DNA from: Flavobacterium tibetense
Lineage (GTDB): Bacteria; Bacteroidota; Bacteroidia; Flavobacteriales; Flavobacteriaceae
Direction: 5' to 3'
Assembly (NCBI RefSeq): GCF_003293845.1
Contig: NZ_QLST01000002.1
Coordinates: forward strand, 180,269 to 244,268
Length of the DNA stretch: 64,000 nucleotides
The first letter of the stretch is position 1. Each line of letters starts with the position of its first letter. Shown piece after piece: positions 50,868 to 60,640 of this stretch. Under the pieces are notes generated by a model. That model searched no databases. It was not told the DNA's origin and saw nothing but the letters and a program-made list of their open reading frames with translations. Both the position numbers and the translations under genes were made by a program.

Positions 50868-52127
50868 TTAGAAACCATAAGTTATACCAATACCTGGAGA
50901 GAAAACCGAACTTTTATAAGTTCCACCAAAAGGCAAAATATCTCCAGTTCCAGCAGTTGGGTCAGAATAATGGTCATACGAATTATTAACCTCATCAAAA
51001 TGCAAGTATAAGAAAGAGAAATCAATTCCTAATTTCTTATTTACTTGATAAGTTAAACCTCCAGTGAATCCCATTGAATCATTTCTTGGTGTTTCTGGTG
51101 CGAAGTAGCCGTCTTGTACTGGACTTTCATCAAAATACCAACCAGCTCTAAAAGTAAATTTATCTGTTGCTACATACTGAGCTCCTAATCTATAAGTACT
51201 CGCGTTTTTGTAGTTTCTAGCATTAACTGATGTTGGAACACTATTCTCAAAATCAACAACCAAAGCATCATAAACACTCCACAAAGTATAGTTGTAATCA
51301 AATGCTAATAATAATTTTTCAGAAACCTGAACTGACAATCCAGTTGTTACTTCTGCTGGCAAAGGTAAGTCTGCGTTAAATCTTGTATTACTGAAAGTTC
51401 CTTGTGCTATAGCTGGCACATCAGAAAAAGTTGCGTCTCCATTACGTGCTTCCATTATGATTTCTGAACGATAATTCAATCCCAAACGTACTTTTTCTGA
51501 TGGATTAAACATCATACCTAAGTTATAACCCCAAGCACTAATACCAGTAGCATCCAAAGTAACATCAGCTGGATCTCCATTATCGGATAAAAGTGGATTA
51601 GGAGTGATATTTCTATTAAAATTAACTGAACCTCTAGCATAAATTGGCCCTCCACCAATACTGAAATGCTCTCCTAATCTAACAGAAACCGTTGGTTGTA
51701 CAAAGATTGCTTGTAAATCAATATTGTTTACCAAGTGTGCTCCTTGCCAGTTTTGATCCCATTCAACAGAACTTCCGTATGGTGTGTAAACTGCTAAACC
51801 TGCTGTTAACCAATCCGTGATTCTGTATGTAGCATAAACACTAAAAGGAGTTCCTAAATTACTTGTTGAAGCTGTCCAATTGTACTGTGAATTCTGAAAT
51901 CTTGTTTCAGCAAATAAAGCGTTTCCACCTACCGAAACATTGAATTTATTATCCAAGTAAGCCATACCAGCAGGGTTAAAAAAAGCAACTTCAGCACTGT
52001 TTACAACAGCAACACCTGTATGTCCCATTGCTAATTGCTTTTGTCCTTGAATACTAACTCTATATCCACCCGCAAAAGCAGTTGAGCCAGCCAAAGCCAA
52101 TAATGTTAAAGAAAGTAATTTTCTCAT
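50868..52127 (-). CDS. OmpP1/FadL/TodX-type outer membrane transporter
   Basis: 419 residues from the ATG complementary to 52125-52127 (RKLLSLTLLALAGSTAFAGG signal). N-terminal hatch region GYRVSIQGQKQLAMGHTGVA and FFNPAGMAYLD carry the NPAG motif of FadL proteins. The long beta-barrel ends in FSPGIGITYGF with C-terminal Phe. It probably imports fatty acids or other hydrophobic compounds. Operon with the SGNH hydrolase. Confidence 0.92.
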   Translation of the reverse strand: MRKLLSLTLLALAGSTAFAGGYRVSIQGQKQLAMGHTGVAVVNSAEVAFFNPAGMAYLDNKFNVSVGGNALFAETRFQNSQYNWTASTSNLGTPFSVYATYRITDWLTAGLAVYTPYGSSVEWDQNWQGAHLVNNIDLQAIFVQPTVSVRLGEHFSIGGGPIYARGSVNFNRNITPNPLLSDNGDPADVTLDATGISAWGYNLGMMFNPSEKVRLGLNYRSEIIMEARNGDATFSDVPAIAQGTFSNTRFNADLPLPAEVTTGLSVQVSEKLLLAFDYNYTLWSVYDALVVDFENSVPTSVNARNYKNASTYRLGAQYVATDKFTFRAGWYFDESPVQDGYFAPETPRNDSMGFTGGLTYQVNKKLGIDFSFLYLHFDEVNNSYDHYSDPTAGTGDILPFGGTYKSSVFSPGIGITYGF

Positions 52128-52177
52128 AATGTAAAAATGTGTTAGTTTTTTTGTTGAAATTAATATTATCAATATAC

Positions 52178-52207
52178 CAAAATTAGCATAAAATATGGAA
52201 TTAACAA
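52178..52207 (-). promoter_or_regulatory. Promoter of the fadL-like / SGNH hydrolase operon
   Basis: On the minus strand TTG (52205-52207), 19-base spacer, TAATTTTG (52178-52185). Full consensus match, about 50 bases before the start codon. Confidence 0.7.
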
Positions 52208-52249
52208 TATTTTGATAAAAAATATTATGAATGCATAGTATTTTTTTGA

Positions 52250-53014
52250 TTATTTGATAAACTGAATAACATTTAAATAGAATTCTTGTGGATTTTCAGC
52301 ATGTAACCAATGTCCGGCATTCGAAATTGTTTCCAATTGCACATTAGGGAAATGTAATTTAATAGCATCCCAATCAGCATCCAAAATATAATTTGACTTG
52401 TCACCTCTTAAAAATAATGTTGGTTTATCATATTGAAATTCTTCAGAAAGCGACTTCCCTACTGCTTCAATCTTCTCAACAAATACTTTCAAATTAAAAC
52501 GGAATGCTAATTGCCCTGGCGACTCCCAATACAAACTTTTCAATAAAAATTGTCTTGTGCCAACATCTTTTATATAACTAGCTAACGTTTCATCAGCTTC
52601 TTGTCGACTTGGCTTTTTAGAAAAATCGATAGCACTTAAGCCTTCTAAAATTGTTTGATGGTGTTGTGGATAATACTTTGGTCCAATATCAGCAACAATT
52701 AATTTTTCAACCTTTTCAGGATATAAACATGCGAATTGCATAGCTACTTTTCCACCCATTGAATGTCCTAAAAGTAAAATTTGATCCAATTGATGAAATT
52801 CGCAGTAACGTTTTAAATCTTCAACCATTACTTCGTAATTAAAATCATTGGAATGAAAACTTTTTCCATGATTTCTTAAATCCAATGCATGCACCTGAAA
52901 TCCGGCTGCTGCAAATTCAGTAGATAACGTTTTCCAATTGTCTAACATTCCCAAAAAACCATGTAAAATAACAAACGGTTTTCCTTCGCCTTCAATTTTT
53001 GAATGTAAAATCAT
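52250..53014 (-). CDS. Alpha/beta hydrolase, YbfF-like esterase
   Basis: 254 residues. Nucleophile in LLGHSMGGKVAMQFA, catalytic His in NAGHWLHAENPQEF, oxyanion region LHGFLGMLDNW. Matches the YbfF-type esterases in length and in its DLRNHGKS motif. No signal peptide, so cytoplasmic. Substrate unknown. It starts 8 bases after pdxJ, likely same transcript. Confidence 0.87.
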   Translation of the reverse strand: MILHSKIEGEGKPFVILHGFLGMLDNWKTLSTEFAAAGFQVHALDLRNHGKSFHSNDFNYEVMVEDLKRYCEFHQLDQILLLGHSMGGKVAMQFACLYPEKVEKLIVADIGPKYYPQHHQTILEGLSAIDFSKKPSRQEADETLASYIKDVGTRQFLLKSLYWESPGQLAFRFNLKVFVEKIEAVGKSLSEEFQYDKPTLFLRGDKSNYILDADWDAIKLHFPNVQLETISNAGHWLHAENPQEFYLNVIQFIK

Positions 53015-53021
53015 GTTGTTT

Positions 53022-53735
53022 TTATTTTAATTTTTGCAAATACATGTTCACTACATTTTCTAAACCTAAATAAATGGCTTCCGAAATCAGAGCGTGACCA
53101 ATGGAAACTTCTAATAAATTGGGAATATTTTCTTTGAAAAAACGAATATTATCCAAACTTAAATCGTGCCCTGCGTTAATTCCTAAATCCAATTCATTCG
53201 CTTTTAGTGCTGCTTGAATGAAAGGTTTAATTCCTTCTTTATTTCCTAAACCGTATTGATGTGCAAAACTTTCGGTATACAATTCAATTCTATCGGTTCC
53301 TGTGGCTTTTGCTCCTTCTACCATAGCTTCATTGGCATCCACAAAAATAGAAGTTCTAATATTATTGCGCTGGAATTCTTGAATGACTTCTTTTAAATAG
53401 GATTGATGTTTCAGAGTATCCCAACCTGCGTTTGAAGTTAGCGCTCCAATAGCATCTGGAACCAAAGTCACTTGCGTAGGTTTGCACTCTAAAACCAGAT
53501 CAATAAAATTGTGTTGTGGATTTCCTTCAATATTGTATTCGGTATGTACAATTGCTTTTAAATCTCTTGCGTCTTGGTAACGGATATGGCGTTCATCAGG
53601 TCGCGGATGAATGGTAATTCCGTGAGCACCAAATTTCTGAATATCGGCAGCAACTTTTAATAAATCCGGAACATTGCCTCCTCTAGCATTTCGTAATGTG
53701 GCAATTTTATTGATATTTACAGATAATTTTGTCAT
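53022..53735 (-). CDS. pdxJ: Pyridoxine 5'-phosphate synthase
   Basis: 237 residues from the ATG complementary to 53733-53735 (MTKLSVNINKIATLRNARGG), the conserved start; the open frame extends upstream through the promoter to 53882 but without similarity. TIM-barrel enzyme that joins deoxyxylulose phosphate and aminoacetone phosphate into pyridoxine phosphate. Motifs: GITIHPRPDERHIR, VTLVPDAIG, ELYTESFA, and GINAGHDLSLDNI. Divergent from the CBS protein gene. Confidence 0.94.
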   Translation of the reverse strand: MTKLSVNINKIATLRNARGGNVPDLLKVAADIQKFGAHGITIHPRPDERHIRYQDARDLKAIVHTEYNIEGNPQHNFIDLVLECKPTQVTLVPDAIGALTSNAGWDTLKHQSYLKEVIQEFQRNNIRTSIFVDANEAMVEGAKATGTDRIELYTESFAHQYGLGNKEGIKPFIQAALKANELDLGINAGHDLSLDNIRFFKENIPNLLEVSIGHALISEAIYLGLENVVNMYLQKLK

Positions 53736-53754
53736 TGTATTTCTATTTACTTTA

Positions 53755-53762
53755 CAAAAATA
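53755..53762 (-). promoter_or_regulatory. -7 box for pdxJ
   Basis: Minus-strand TATTTTTG matches TAnnTTTG, about 20 bases before the pdxJ ATG. Confidence 0.45.
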
Positions 53763-53787
53763 CAAAGTATTACTAGTATGGATAAGG

Positions 53788-53795
53788 TATTTTTG
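53788..53795 (+). promoter_or_regulatory. -7 box for the CBS-domain gene
   Basis: TATTTTTG matches TAnnTTTG, 28 bases before ATG 53824; divergent from the pdxJ box. Confidence 0.4.
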
Positions 53796-53823
53796 ATTAT
53801 TTTGCATAAAATTTCGAGCGAAG

Positions 53824-54483
53824 ATGAACACCCTATTACATTTTTTAAATAGCGATATCAAAGCTTTGAGTAGCACTGACACTATTGAAGAGGCACAAGA
53901 TTTATTCTTGGAATTGCCTTATTCGCATTTTCCCGTGTTGGAAGGGAATGTTTACATTGGATGTTTAAGCAAAGAAAACACGGATATTTTTAGTCCAATA
54001 TCAAAAATTGAAGAACACCGTTTTGAATTCAATCGTTTTTTTGTGCGTTCGACTATGATTTGGTTAGATGTTTTAGAAGTTTTTGCTCAGAACGAAACGA
54101 ATCTAGTTCCTGTTTTAGATGAAAAAAACAATTATTTAGGTTACTATGAATTAGAAGATGTGATTCGTTTTCTTCATGAAACACCATTTCTTAAAGAAGA
54201 AGGCGGAATTTTGGTAGTAGAAAAGGATGTTACCCAAATTTCATTTAGTCAAATTTCGCAAATAGTAGAAAGTAATAATGGAAAAATATTGGGAATTTTC
54301 ATTTCCAATATCAGCAATGGAAAAGCAGAAATCACGGTTAAAATTAGCCAAAGTGATATGAATGAAATTATTCAAACCTTTCGCCGTTATGAATATGAAA
54401 TTATTTCGGAACACCAAGAAGATTCCTATCTAAACAGTTTAAAAGAACGTTCCGATTATTTAGACAAATACCTTAATATATAA
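53824..54483 (+). CDS. CBS-domain protein
   Basis: 219 residues. A pair of CBS motifs spans about residues 10-130 (DIKALSSTDTIEEAQDLF, YSHFPVLEGNVYIGCL, LVPVLDEKNNYLGYYELEDV). The C-terminal 75 residues look like an ACT-type ligand or dimer domain. CBS pairs sense adenine nucleotides in other families. It lies 5 bases before nadK, in the same transcript, so a nucleotide-sensing link to NAD kinase is plausible but not shown. Confidence 0.88.
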   Translation: MNTLLHFLNSDIKALSSTDTIEEAQDLFLELPYSHFPVLEGNVYIGCLSKENTDIFSPISKIEEHRFEFNRFFVRSTMIWLDVLEVFAQNETNLVPVLDEKNNYLGYYELEDVIRFLHETPFLKEEGGILVVEKDVTQISFSQISQIVESNNGKILGIFISNISNGKAEITVKISQSDMNEIIQTFRRYEYEIISEHQEDSYLNSLKERSDYLDKYLNI

Positions 54484-54488
54484 GTCAA

Positions 54489-55373
54489 ATGAAATTAGCA
54501 CTTTTTGGACAATATTACCAAAGCAATACCGCAGAAATTGTTACTAAAGTCTTAACCATATTACATTCCCACCAAGTACAAATTGTTTTTGAAGCTCATT
54601 TTTTGGAAATTCTAAAAGAGAAAGAAATTGTAACTACAGATTTTCCTGTTTTTCACAATTCTAACGAATTAGATTCGAGTTTTGAAGCATTGATTAGTAT
54701 TGGTGGCGATGGAACTATTTTAAAAGCAGCCACTTATATTCGAGATAAAAATATTCCAATCATTGGAATTAACGCTGGAAGATTGGGATTTTTAGCAACC
54801 GTTCAGTTTGAAAATATTGAAATTCAACTAAAAAAATTGTTAGCCAAAGAATACCACGTTTCAAAGCGAACACTTTTAAGTATTACCACAAATCCATCTT
54901 ACGAAAGCTTTTCTGATTTAGACTTCGCTCTTAATGAAGTTACTGTTGCTAGGAAAGACACCACTTCGATGATTACCATAAAAACGTATTTGAACGGTGA
55001 ATTGTTAACTTCGTATTGGGCTGACGGATTAATTGTTTCTACACCAACGGGCTCAACAGGATATTCATTAAGTTGCGGTGGCCCCTTATTAACACCGGAA
55101 GTAGCTAGTTTAGTTATTACACCAATGGCACCACATAATTTGAACGCAAGACCATTAGTAATCACAGATGATACCGAAATCACTCTTGAAATTTCGGGAA
55201 GAGAAGAACAATTTTTGATTTCACTCGATTCTAGAATTAACGCAGTTAGTAAAGATACTGTGATTCATATCAAAAAATCACCATTCACCATCAGCATTAT
55301 TGAATTCAATGAAGATTCCTTTTTAAACACCATTAGAAAAAAATTACTTTGGGGTGAAGATAAAAGAAATTAG
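54489..55373 (+). CDS. nadK: NAD kinase
   Basis: 294 residues; makes NADP from NAD with ATP. The diagnostic SIGGDGTILKAATYI motif is at about residue 73, followed by GINAGRLGFLA, the NE motif in LNEVTVAR, and the Gly-rich TGSTGYSLSCGGP. Cytoplasmic. Second gene after the CBS protein. Confidence 0.96.
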   Translation: MKLALFGQYYQSNTAEIVTKVLTILHSHQVQIVFEAHFLEILKEKEIVTTDFPVFHNSNELDSSFEALISIGGDGTILKAATYIRDKNIPIIGINAGRLGFLATVQFENIEIQLKKLLAKEYHVSKRTLLSITTNPSYESFSDLDFALNEVTVARKDTTSMITIKTYLNGELLTSYWADGLIVSTPTGSTGYSLSCGGPLLTPEVASLVITPMAPHNLNARPLVITDDTEITLEISGREEQFLISLDSRINAVSKDTVIHIKKSPFTISIIEFNEDSFLNTIRKKLLWGEDKRN

Positions 55374-55450
55374 AATTGGTATACAAAAAACAACTTTATT
55401 ACGTTTTTAAAATAAATTTCCTATCTGTGTGGTAGTGAAATCTATATTGT

Positions 55451-55458
55451 TATATTTG
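55451..55458 (+). promoter_or_regulatory. -7 box for porG and the envelope operon
   Basis: TATATTTG, full match to TAnnTTTG, 16 bases before the ATG at 55474. No TTG at the right distance. Confidence 0.5.
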
Positions 55459-55473
55459 CAAACTATTTTTAAA

Positions 55474-56157
55474 ATGAAAGTATTAGTTGTTTACATATTT
55501 CTGTTGCTAAGTTTTTTGGGTGCAAAAGCTCAAATTAATGAGATTGGCATATTTGTAGGTGGTTCCAATTACATTGGCGACATTGGCCCAACGGATTATA
55601 TCGCTCCAAGTGAACCAACTCTTGGGTTGTTGTACAAATGGAACAGAAGCACACGTCACTCCTACCGATTTTCAATAAAACATGGAAACATCAATGCAAA
55701 TGACAAAGACAGTGATGTTCCTGGTAGAAATTTAAGAGGATTTTCATTTACAAATAGTATTACTGAATTTTCTGCAGGTTTAGAATTCAATTTTTTTGAT
55801 TTCGATTTGCATGAATCAGGAACATTGTTTACTCCTTATGTGTTTACTGGGGTAAGTCATTTTATTTATAATGAAAAGTACATTTTAGGAACTAAGGCAG
55901 AAACCGATTATAGAGATAGTGCTTTTGCAATACCCATGATAGTTGGAATTAAAACAAGGTTTTTGGAAAATTTAATTTTAGGTTTTGAAGTTGGTGCTAG
56001 ATATACATTCACAGATAATTTGGATGGAAGTAATCCAAAGAATGATAATTTTGAAAGTGTACGATTTGGGAACTTGAATAGTAAAGATTGGTATGTGTTT
56101 ACAGGTTTTACGTTAACCTATACTTTTGGAGACAATCCATGTTTTTGTGCAGAATAA
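55474..56157 (+). CDS. porG: PorG-like (DUF6089) outer membrane protein
   Basis: 227 residues from ATG 55474, which gives a proper signal peptide (VYIFLLLSFLGAKAQ). A longer frame back to 55429 would include the promoter. Beta-strand-rich with family motifs IGIFVGGSNYIGDIGPTDYI and a C-terminal barrel end (FTLTYTFGDNPCFCAE). PorG is an outer membrane part of the type IX PorK/N ring. Placement before uppS-bamA-ompH-ompH is the same as around porG in Porphyromonas, which supports the call. Confidence 0.78.
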   Translation: MKVLVVYIFLLLSFLGAKAQINEIGIFVGGSNYIGDIGPTDYIAPSEPTLGLLYKWNRSTRHSYRFSIKHGNINANDKDSDVPGRNLRGFSFTNSITEFSAGLEFNFFDFDLHESGTLFTPYVFTGVSHFIYNEKYILGTKAETDYRDSAFAIPMIVGIKTRFLENLILGFEVGARYTFTDNLDGSNPKNDNFESVRFGNLNSKDWYVFTGFTLTYTFGDNPCFCAE

Positions 56158-56158
56158 T

Positions 56159-56902
56159 ATGACAATGAAAGACAACATAAATCCAGAAAAATTACCACGC
56201 CATTTAGCGATAATAATGGATGGAAATGGTCGTTGGGCAAAACAAAAGGGTTTATTGAGAACCATTGGGCATGAAAACGGTACAAAATCAGTAAAAAACA
56301 CAGTAGAAGCATGTGCAGAATTAGGAATTCAAAATCTAACACTGTATGCGTTTTCAACTGAGAACTGGAACCGTCCAAAATTTGAAGTAGAAACATTAAT
56401 GAAGCTGTTAATTTCTTCTTTAAAGAAAGAATTAGCTACTTTACAAAAAAACAATATCCGATTAAACGCTATCGGAAATTTAACAAATTTACCTTCGAAA
56501 GTTCAAAAAGAATTGGAAGAGGTAATTGAATCAACAGCAGCAAACACTAGGATGACATTAACTTTAGCATTAAGTTATGGCGCTAGAGAAGAGTTGGTTC
56601 AAGCTGTTAAAAAAATTAGCGATAAAGTTAAAAATAATATAATTTCATTAGATGCTATTGACGAATCAATTATTAATAAGCATCTTTACACACACAATCT
56701 GCCTGATGTAGACTTGGTTATTCGTACAAGTGGCGAACATCGCATAAGTAATTTTTTACTTTGGCAAATAGCATATGCAGAATTTTATTTTTCTGAAGTG
56801 CTTTGGCCTGATTTTAAAAAAGAACACTTACACGAAGCAATATTAAGTTATCAGAACAGAGAAAGAAGATTTGGAAAAACAAGCGAACAAATTTCAGAAT
56901 AA
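56159..56902 (+). CDS. uppS: Isoprenyl (undecaprenyl) diphosphate synthase
   Basis: 247 residues from ATG 56159, one base after the porG stop; ATG 56165 is an alternative. Cis-prenyltransferase motif IIMDGNGRWAKQKG contains the catalytic Asp 21. Later motifs: TLYAFSTENWNRP and DLVIRTSGEHRISNFLLWQ plus E-x-Y-F-SEVLWPDF. Makes the carrier lipid for peptidoglycan and O-antigen synthesis. In frame between porG and bamA in one operon. Confidence 0.95.
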   Translation: MTMKDNINPEKLPRHLAIIMDGNGRWAKQKGLLRTIGHENGTKSVKNTVEACAELGIQNLTLYAFSTENWNRPKFEVETLMKLLISSLKKELATLQKNNIRLNAIGNLTNLPSKVQKELEEVIESTAANTRMTLTLALSYGAREELVQAVKKISDKVKNNIISLDAIDESIINKHLYTHNLPDVDLVIRTSGEHRISNFLLWQIAYAEFYFSEVLWPDFKKEHLHEAILSYQNRERRFGKTSEQISE

Positions 56903-56906
56903 AAAA

Positions 56907-59525
56907 ATGTTTAAAAAAAGTTTACAATTACTTTTTGCCTTTATAGTTTTAGGAAATAGTACAAAATTAGTTGCACAAGAAACAAAACTCGAAAGCGGAA
57001 AAGAATACATTCTAGCCGATGTTGAAGTAACGGGAAAATTAAATTATAACGAGCAAACCGTAGTTACATTTACAGGTTTAGAAAAAGGACAAAAAATCGT
57101 TGTACCAGGAGAAGACATAAGTAACGCAATAAAAAAACTATGGAAACTTGGGCTTTTTAGTGACGTCAACTTTTATGTAAACGAAATTAAAGGAGATAGC
57201 ATTTACCTTGAACTTAACATTAATGAACTTCCAAAGTTGTCGGACATTAAGATTAATGGAATAAAAAAAGGAAAAGCGGAAGATTTAATTAAAGAAATTG
57301 ACCTTAAAAAGGGTAAAATTGTAAACGAAAATTTAATTACAACGACCAAAAACTATATTGAAAATAAATACAAAAAAGACGGTTATTATAACAGTAAAGT
57401 ATTTATTAACACAATAGAAGACTCTACTTCAACTGAAGTAAAAATGGTAGTAAACATCGATAAAGGAACAAAAGTAAAAGTATCTTCAATAACATTTAAC
57501 GGCAACGAAGAGTTTACAAATGGGCAGTTAAAAAGAGCTTTTAAGAACACGAAGCAAAAAAATCCAATACGCATATTTAAAGCTTCTAAATACATTAAAG
57601 ATAAATATCAAGAAGATTTAACTAAAGTAATTGACAAATACAAAGAAAACGGTTTTAGAGATGCTCGAGTTACATCAGATACGGTATCTTACAATAAAGA
57701 AAAAAACAAAATTGATATAAAAGTAAATCTTGAAGAAGGAAGAAAATATTATTTTGGAAACATTAGATATCTAGGAAACAGTGTTTATACTGATGCGCAA
57801 TTAAACCGAATTTTAGGAATTCAAAAAGGTGATGTTTACAACGGAGTTCTCTTGCAAAAAAGAATTGCGGATCAAACCAAACCTGACGGACAAGACTTAA
57901 CTAATTTATACCAAAATAATGGTTATTTATTCTCAAACATCAATGCCGTCGAAGTAAGAACAGCAAACGATACAATTGATTTTGAGATAAGAATAACTGA
58001 AGGCCCTATTGCTTACTTCAATAAAATTACAGTTATTGGTAATGACAAAACGAATGACCGAGTAATTTATAGAGAAATTAAAACTAGACCAGATCAAAAA
58101 TACAGTAAAGACTTACTAATGCGATCTATTCGTGAACTTGGTCAATTAGGTTTTTTCGATCCAGAAGCAATTAAGCCCGATTTCAAAAATGTAGATCCTC
58201 AAGAAGGAACTGTTGATATAGAATACAGCGTTGTAGAGAAAGGTTCAAGTCAAATTGAATTACAAGGAGGTTATGGTGGTGGAGGTTTTATCGGAACCTT
58301 AGGTCTTTCATTCAACAATTTCTCTGCCAGAAATATCTTTAAGAAAGATGCTTACAAACCGTTACCAATGGGTGATGGACAAAGAATGGCTCTGCGTTTA
58401 CAAGGAAGTCAATTTTTTCAAACCTATAGTTTGTCTTTTTCAGAGCCTTGGTTAGGAGGAAAAAAACCAGTAAACTTCTCAGCTTCTATTTCTCAAAGTA
58501 AACAGTTTTTATTTGACTTTAGATCAAGAAATGTTGATAGAAACAAAAGTTTTAACATCACTTCATTGAATGTTGGCATTGCTAAGCGATTAAGATTTCC
58601 TGATGATTATTTTGTGTTATCTCATAATTTTACATTCCAATATTATGACTTAAACAATTATAATACAGGATTATTCAAGTTTGGAGATGGTTCATCAAGA
58701 AATATGGCTTACACCATTGGATTGAGTAGAAATAGTAAAGGAGTTAATCCAATCTATCCTACCTATGGTTCAGAGTTTGCAGTTTCAGGTCGCTTTACTC
58801 CTCCATACTCTCTATTTAATGGGATTGACTATGCAAATCTTAAGAACTTAGAAGAGTATAAAGTAAAAACCACTACAATTACTACAATTAATGGTGCAGA
58901 TTATCCTGCAGGAACTTATCTAGATGCTTCAGGAAATCCAGTAACAGATTTTCGAGATGCTGCAGCAGATCAAGGAAAAATTGATCAAAAAAGATTTAAC
59001 TGGTTAGAATATTACAAAGTAAAGTTTAAGGCAGATTGGTATACCACAATTTATGAAAAATTAGTTCTAAGATCACTTGGCGAGTTTGGATTTATGGGAG
59101 CTTACGATTCTGCAAGAGGTTTAGTCCCATTCGAAAGGTTTTATGTTGGTGGTGACGGTTTAGCTAACTTTGCGCTTGATGGCAGGGAAGTAATTCAATT
59201 ACGTGGATACCCTAACAACTCGCTTTCTAGTGTTGATGGTGGCACAATCTATAATAAATTTTCATTAGAATTAAGATATCCTATAACACTGAAACAGGCA
59301 GCTACTATTTACGGACTTGCTTTCTTAGAAGGAGGAGCAGCATTTGACGATTTTAAAAAATATAACCCTTTTGCAATTCAACGTTCGGCTGGTTTTGGAT
59401 TGAGAGTTTTCATGCCTGCATTTGGTTTATTAGGAATAGATTTTGCTAATGGTTTTGATAATATTCCAGGTACAAATCAGAAAAGCGGATGGCAAACCCA
59501 TTTCATAATTGGACAACAATTTTAG
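56907..59525 (+). CDS. bamA: BamA, outer membrane protein assembly factor
   Basis: 872 residues from ATG 56907 (FKKSLQLLFAFIVLGNS signal), 4 bases after uppS. POTRA repeats cover about residues 25-430 (LADVEVTGKLNYNEQTV, ITFNGNEEFTNGQLKR, IRYLGNSVYTDAQLNR, ITVIGNDKTNDRVI). The C-terminal barrel carries FVGGDGLANF-like lid region (ERFYVGGDGLANF) and ends in a C-terminal Phe (FIIGQQF). It inserts beta-barrel proteins into the outer membrane. Confidence 0.96.
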   Translation: MFKKSLQLLFAFIVLGNSTKLVAQETKLESGKEYILADVEVTGKLNYNEQTVVTFTGLEKGQKIVVPGEDISNAIKKLWKLGLFSDVNFYVNEIKGDSIYLELNINELPKLSDIKINGIKKGKAEDLIKEIDLKKGKIVNENLITTTKNYIENKYKKDGYYNSKVFINTIEDSTSTEVKMVVNIDKGTKVKVSSITFNGNEEFTNGQLKRAFKNTKQKNPIRIFKASKYIKDKYQEDLTKVIDKYKENGFRDARVTSDTVSYNKEKNKIDIKVNLEEGRKYYFGNIRYLGNSVYTDAQLNRILGIQKGDVYNGVLLQKRIADQTKPDGQDLTNLYQNNGYLFSNINAVEVRTANDTIDFEIRITEGPIAYFNKITVIGNDKTNDRVIYREIKTRPDQKYSKDLLMRSIRELGQLGFFDPEAIKPDFKNVDPQEGTVDIEYSVVEKGSSQIELQGGYGGGGFIGTLGLSFNNFSARNIFKKDAYKPLPMGDGQRMALRLQGSQFFQTYSLSFSEPWLGGKKPVNFSASISQSKQFLFDFRSRNVDRNKSFNITSLNVGIAKRLRFPDDYFVLSHNFTFQYYDLNNYNTGLFKFGDGSSRNMAYTIGLSRNSKGVNPIYPTYGSEFAVSGRFTPPYSLFNGIDYANLKNLEEYKVKTTTITTINGADYPAGTYLDASGNPVTDFRDAAADQGKIDQKRFNWLEYYKVKFKADWYTTIYEKLVLRSLGEFGFMGAYDSARGLVPFERFYVGGDGLANFALDGREVIQLRGYPNNSLSSVDGGTIYNKFSLELRYPITLKQAATIYGLAFLEGGAAFDDFKKYNPFAIQRSAGFGLRVFMPAFGLLGIDFANGFDNIPGTNQKSGWQTHFIIGQQF

Positions 59526-59552
59526 TATTTAAACGTTTTTAATAAATGGAAA

Positions 59553-59581
59553 TTGACAATTAGAAATATTTCATATCTTTC
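59553..59581 (+). promoter_or_regulatory. Internal promoter for the ompH pair
   Basis: TTG (59553-59555), 18-base spacer, TATCTTTC (last base C instead of G), 48 bases before the first ompH gene. Confidence 0.5.
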
Positions 59582-59629
59582 GGAATAATTTACAATTGCA
59601 ATTTTTTCAATGAAATTTAAAAACTTATC

Positions 59630-60607
59630 ATGAAAAAAATAGTTTTACTCTTTACTTTAGCAAGTACTTTTTTGACATACTCTCAAGGAAGAGGTGTGAA
59701 AATTGGCTATATTGATATGGATTATATTCTGGAAAAAGTTCCTGAATATGCCGAAACCAAAAACCAACTAGACCAAAAGGCACTTAAATGGAAACAAGAA
59801 ATTGAAATCAAAAGAAACGAAATCAATAAACTAAAAGAATCTTTAAAAACAGAACGTGTTCTTTTAACAAAGGAGTTAATTGAAGAAAGGGAAGAAGAAA
59901 TTGCTTTTCAAGAAAAAGAACTTTTAGAGTATCAAGAAAAAAGATTTGGCGCTTCTGGTGATTTAATCGTTCAACGAACGATGTTAATTAAACCAATCCA
60001 AGATCAAGTTTTTACTGCTATTCAAGATATTTCAGAACAAAAGAAATATGATTTTATTTTTGATAAATCTTCCGATTTAACCATTTTATTTGCCGCTCAA
60101 AGATTTGACATAAGCGAGCAAGTTATACGTGCAATTGGTAGAGCTCAAAACAGAGAAAAACTTTCCAAAAAACAATTAAAAGAGCAAGAAAGCAAAGAGG
60201 CTCTTGAAGACATGGAAGATGAAAACCCTGAATTAGCTGCAAGAAAAACCGCACTTGAAGAAAAAAAATTAGCCAGAGAAAAATTGTTAGAAGAAAAGAA
60301 AGCGGAACGTGAAAGATTAATTGAAGAAAGAAAAAAAGCAGCTGAAGAAAAGAGAAAAAAATTACAAGAAGAAAGAGATGCTAAGAAAAGTGGCACAGTA
60401 ATTGAAAAGGATAATCCAGAAGCTAAAGAAGAAGACAACAAAGAAACTGTTGAAACTGTAAGCCCAGAAGATAAAAGAAAACAAGTCGAAGAAGAAAAAG
60501 CTAGAAAAGCGGAGGAAAGAAAAAAAGCTTTGGAAGAGAGAAGAAAAAAAATTCTTGAAGAAAGAGAAGCTGCTAAAAAAGCAAAAGAAAACGAAAAAAA
60601 AGATTAG
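59630..60607 (+). CDS. OmpH/Skp-like periplasmic chaperone, long form
   Basis: 325 residues with signal (LFTLASTFLTYSQG). Residues about 24-170 are a Skp core (KIGYIDMDYILEKVPEYAE, then long coiled-coil). From about 175 to the end follows a highly charged Lys/Glu/Ala helix (EEKKLAREKLLEEKKAERE), which doubles the usual length of the family. Skp proteins hold unfolded outer membrane proteins for BamA. First of two tandem ompH genes behind bamA. Confidence 0.9.
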   Translation: MKKIVLLFTLASTFLTYSQGRGVKIGYIDMDYILEKVPEYAETKNQLDQKALKWKQEIEIKRNEINKLKESLKTERVLLTKELIEEREEEIAFQEKELLEYQEKRFGASGDLIVQRTMLIKPIQDQVFTAIQDISEQKKYDFIFDKSSDLTILFAAQRFDISEQVIRAIGRAQNREKLSKKQLKEQESKEALEDMEDENPELAARKTALEEKKLAREKLLEEKKAERERLIEERKKAAEEKRKKLQEERDAKKSGTVIEKDNPEAKEEDNKETVETVSPEDKRKQVEEEKARKAEERKKALEERRKKILEEREAAKKAKENEKKD

Positions 60608-60640
60608 TATTAATAAACCTGAATTAAATTATAAATTAAC

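Noticed and set aside
53736..53882. N-terminal extension of pdxJ by 49 residues
   Set aside because: The conserved PdxJ start is at 53735, and the extension covers two divergent -7 boxes and the start of the CBS gene.
60145..60441. Open frame on the minus strand coding a Ser/Phe-rich product
   Set aside because: It is the reverse of the Lys/Glu-rich helix of the long OmpH gene; composition follows from the codons GAA/AAA/AGA read backwards.
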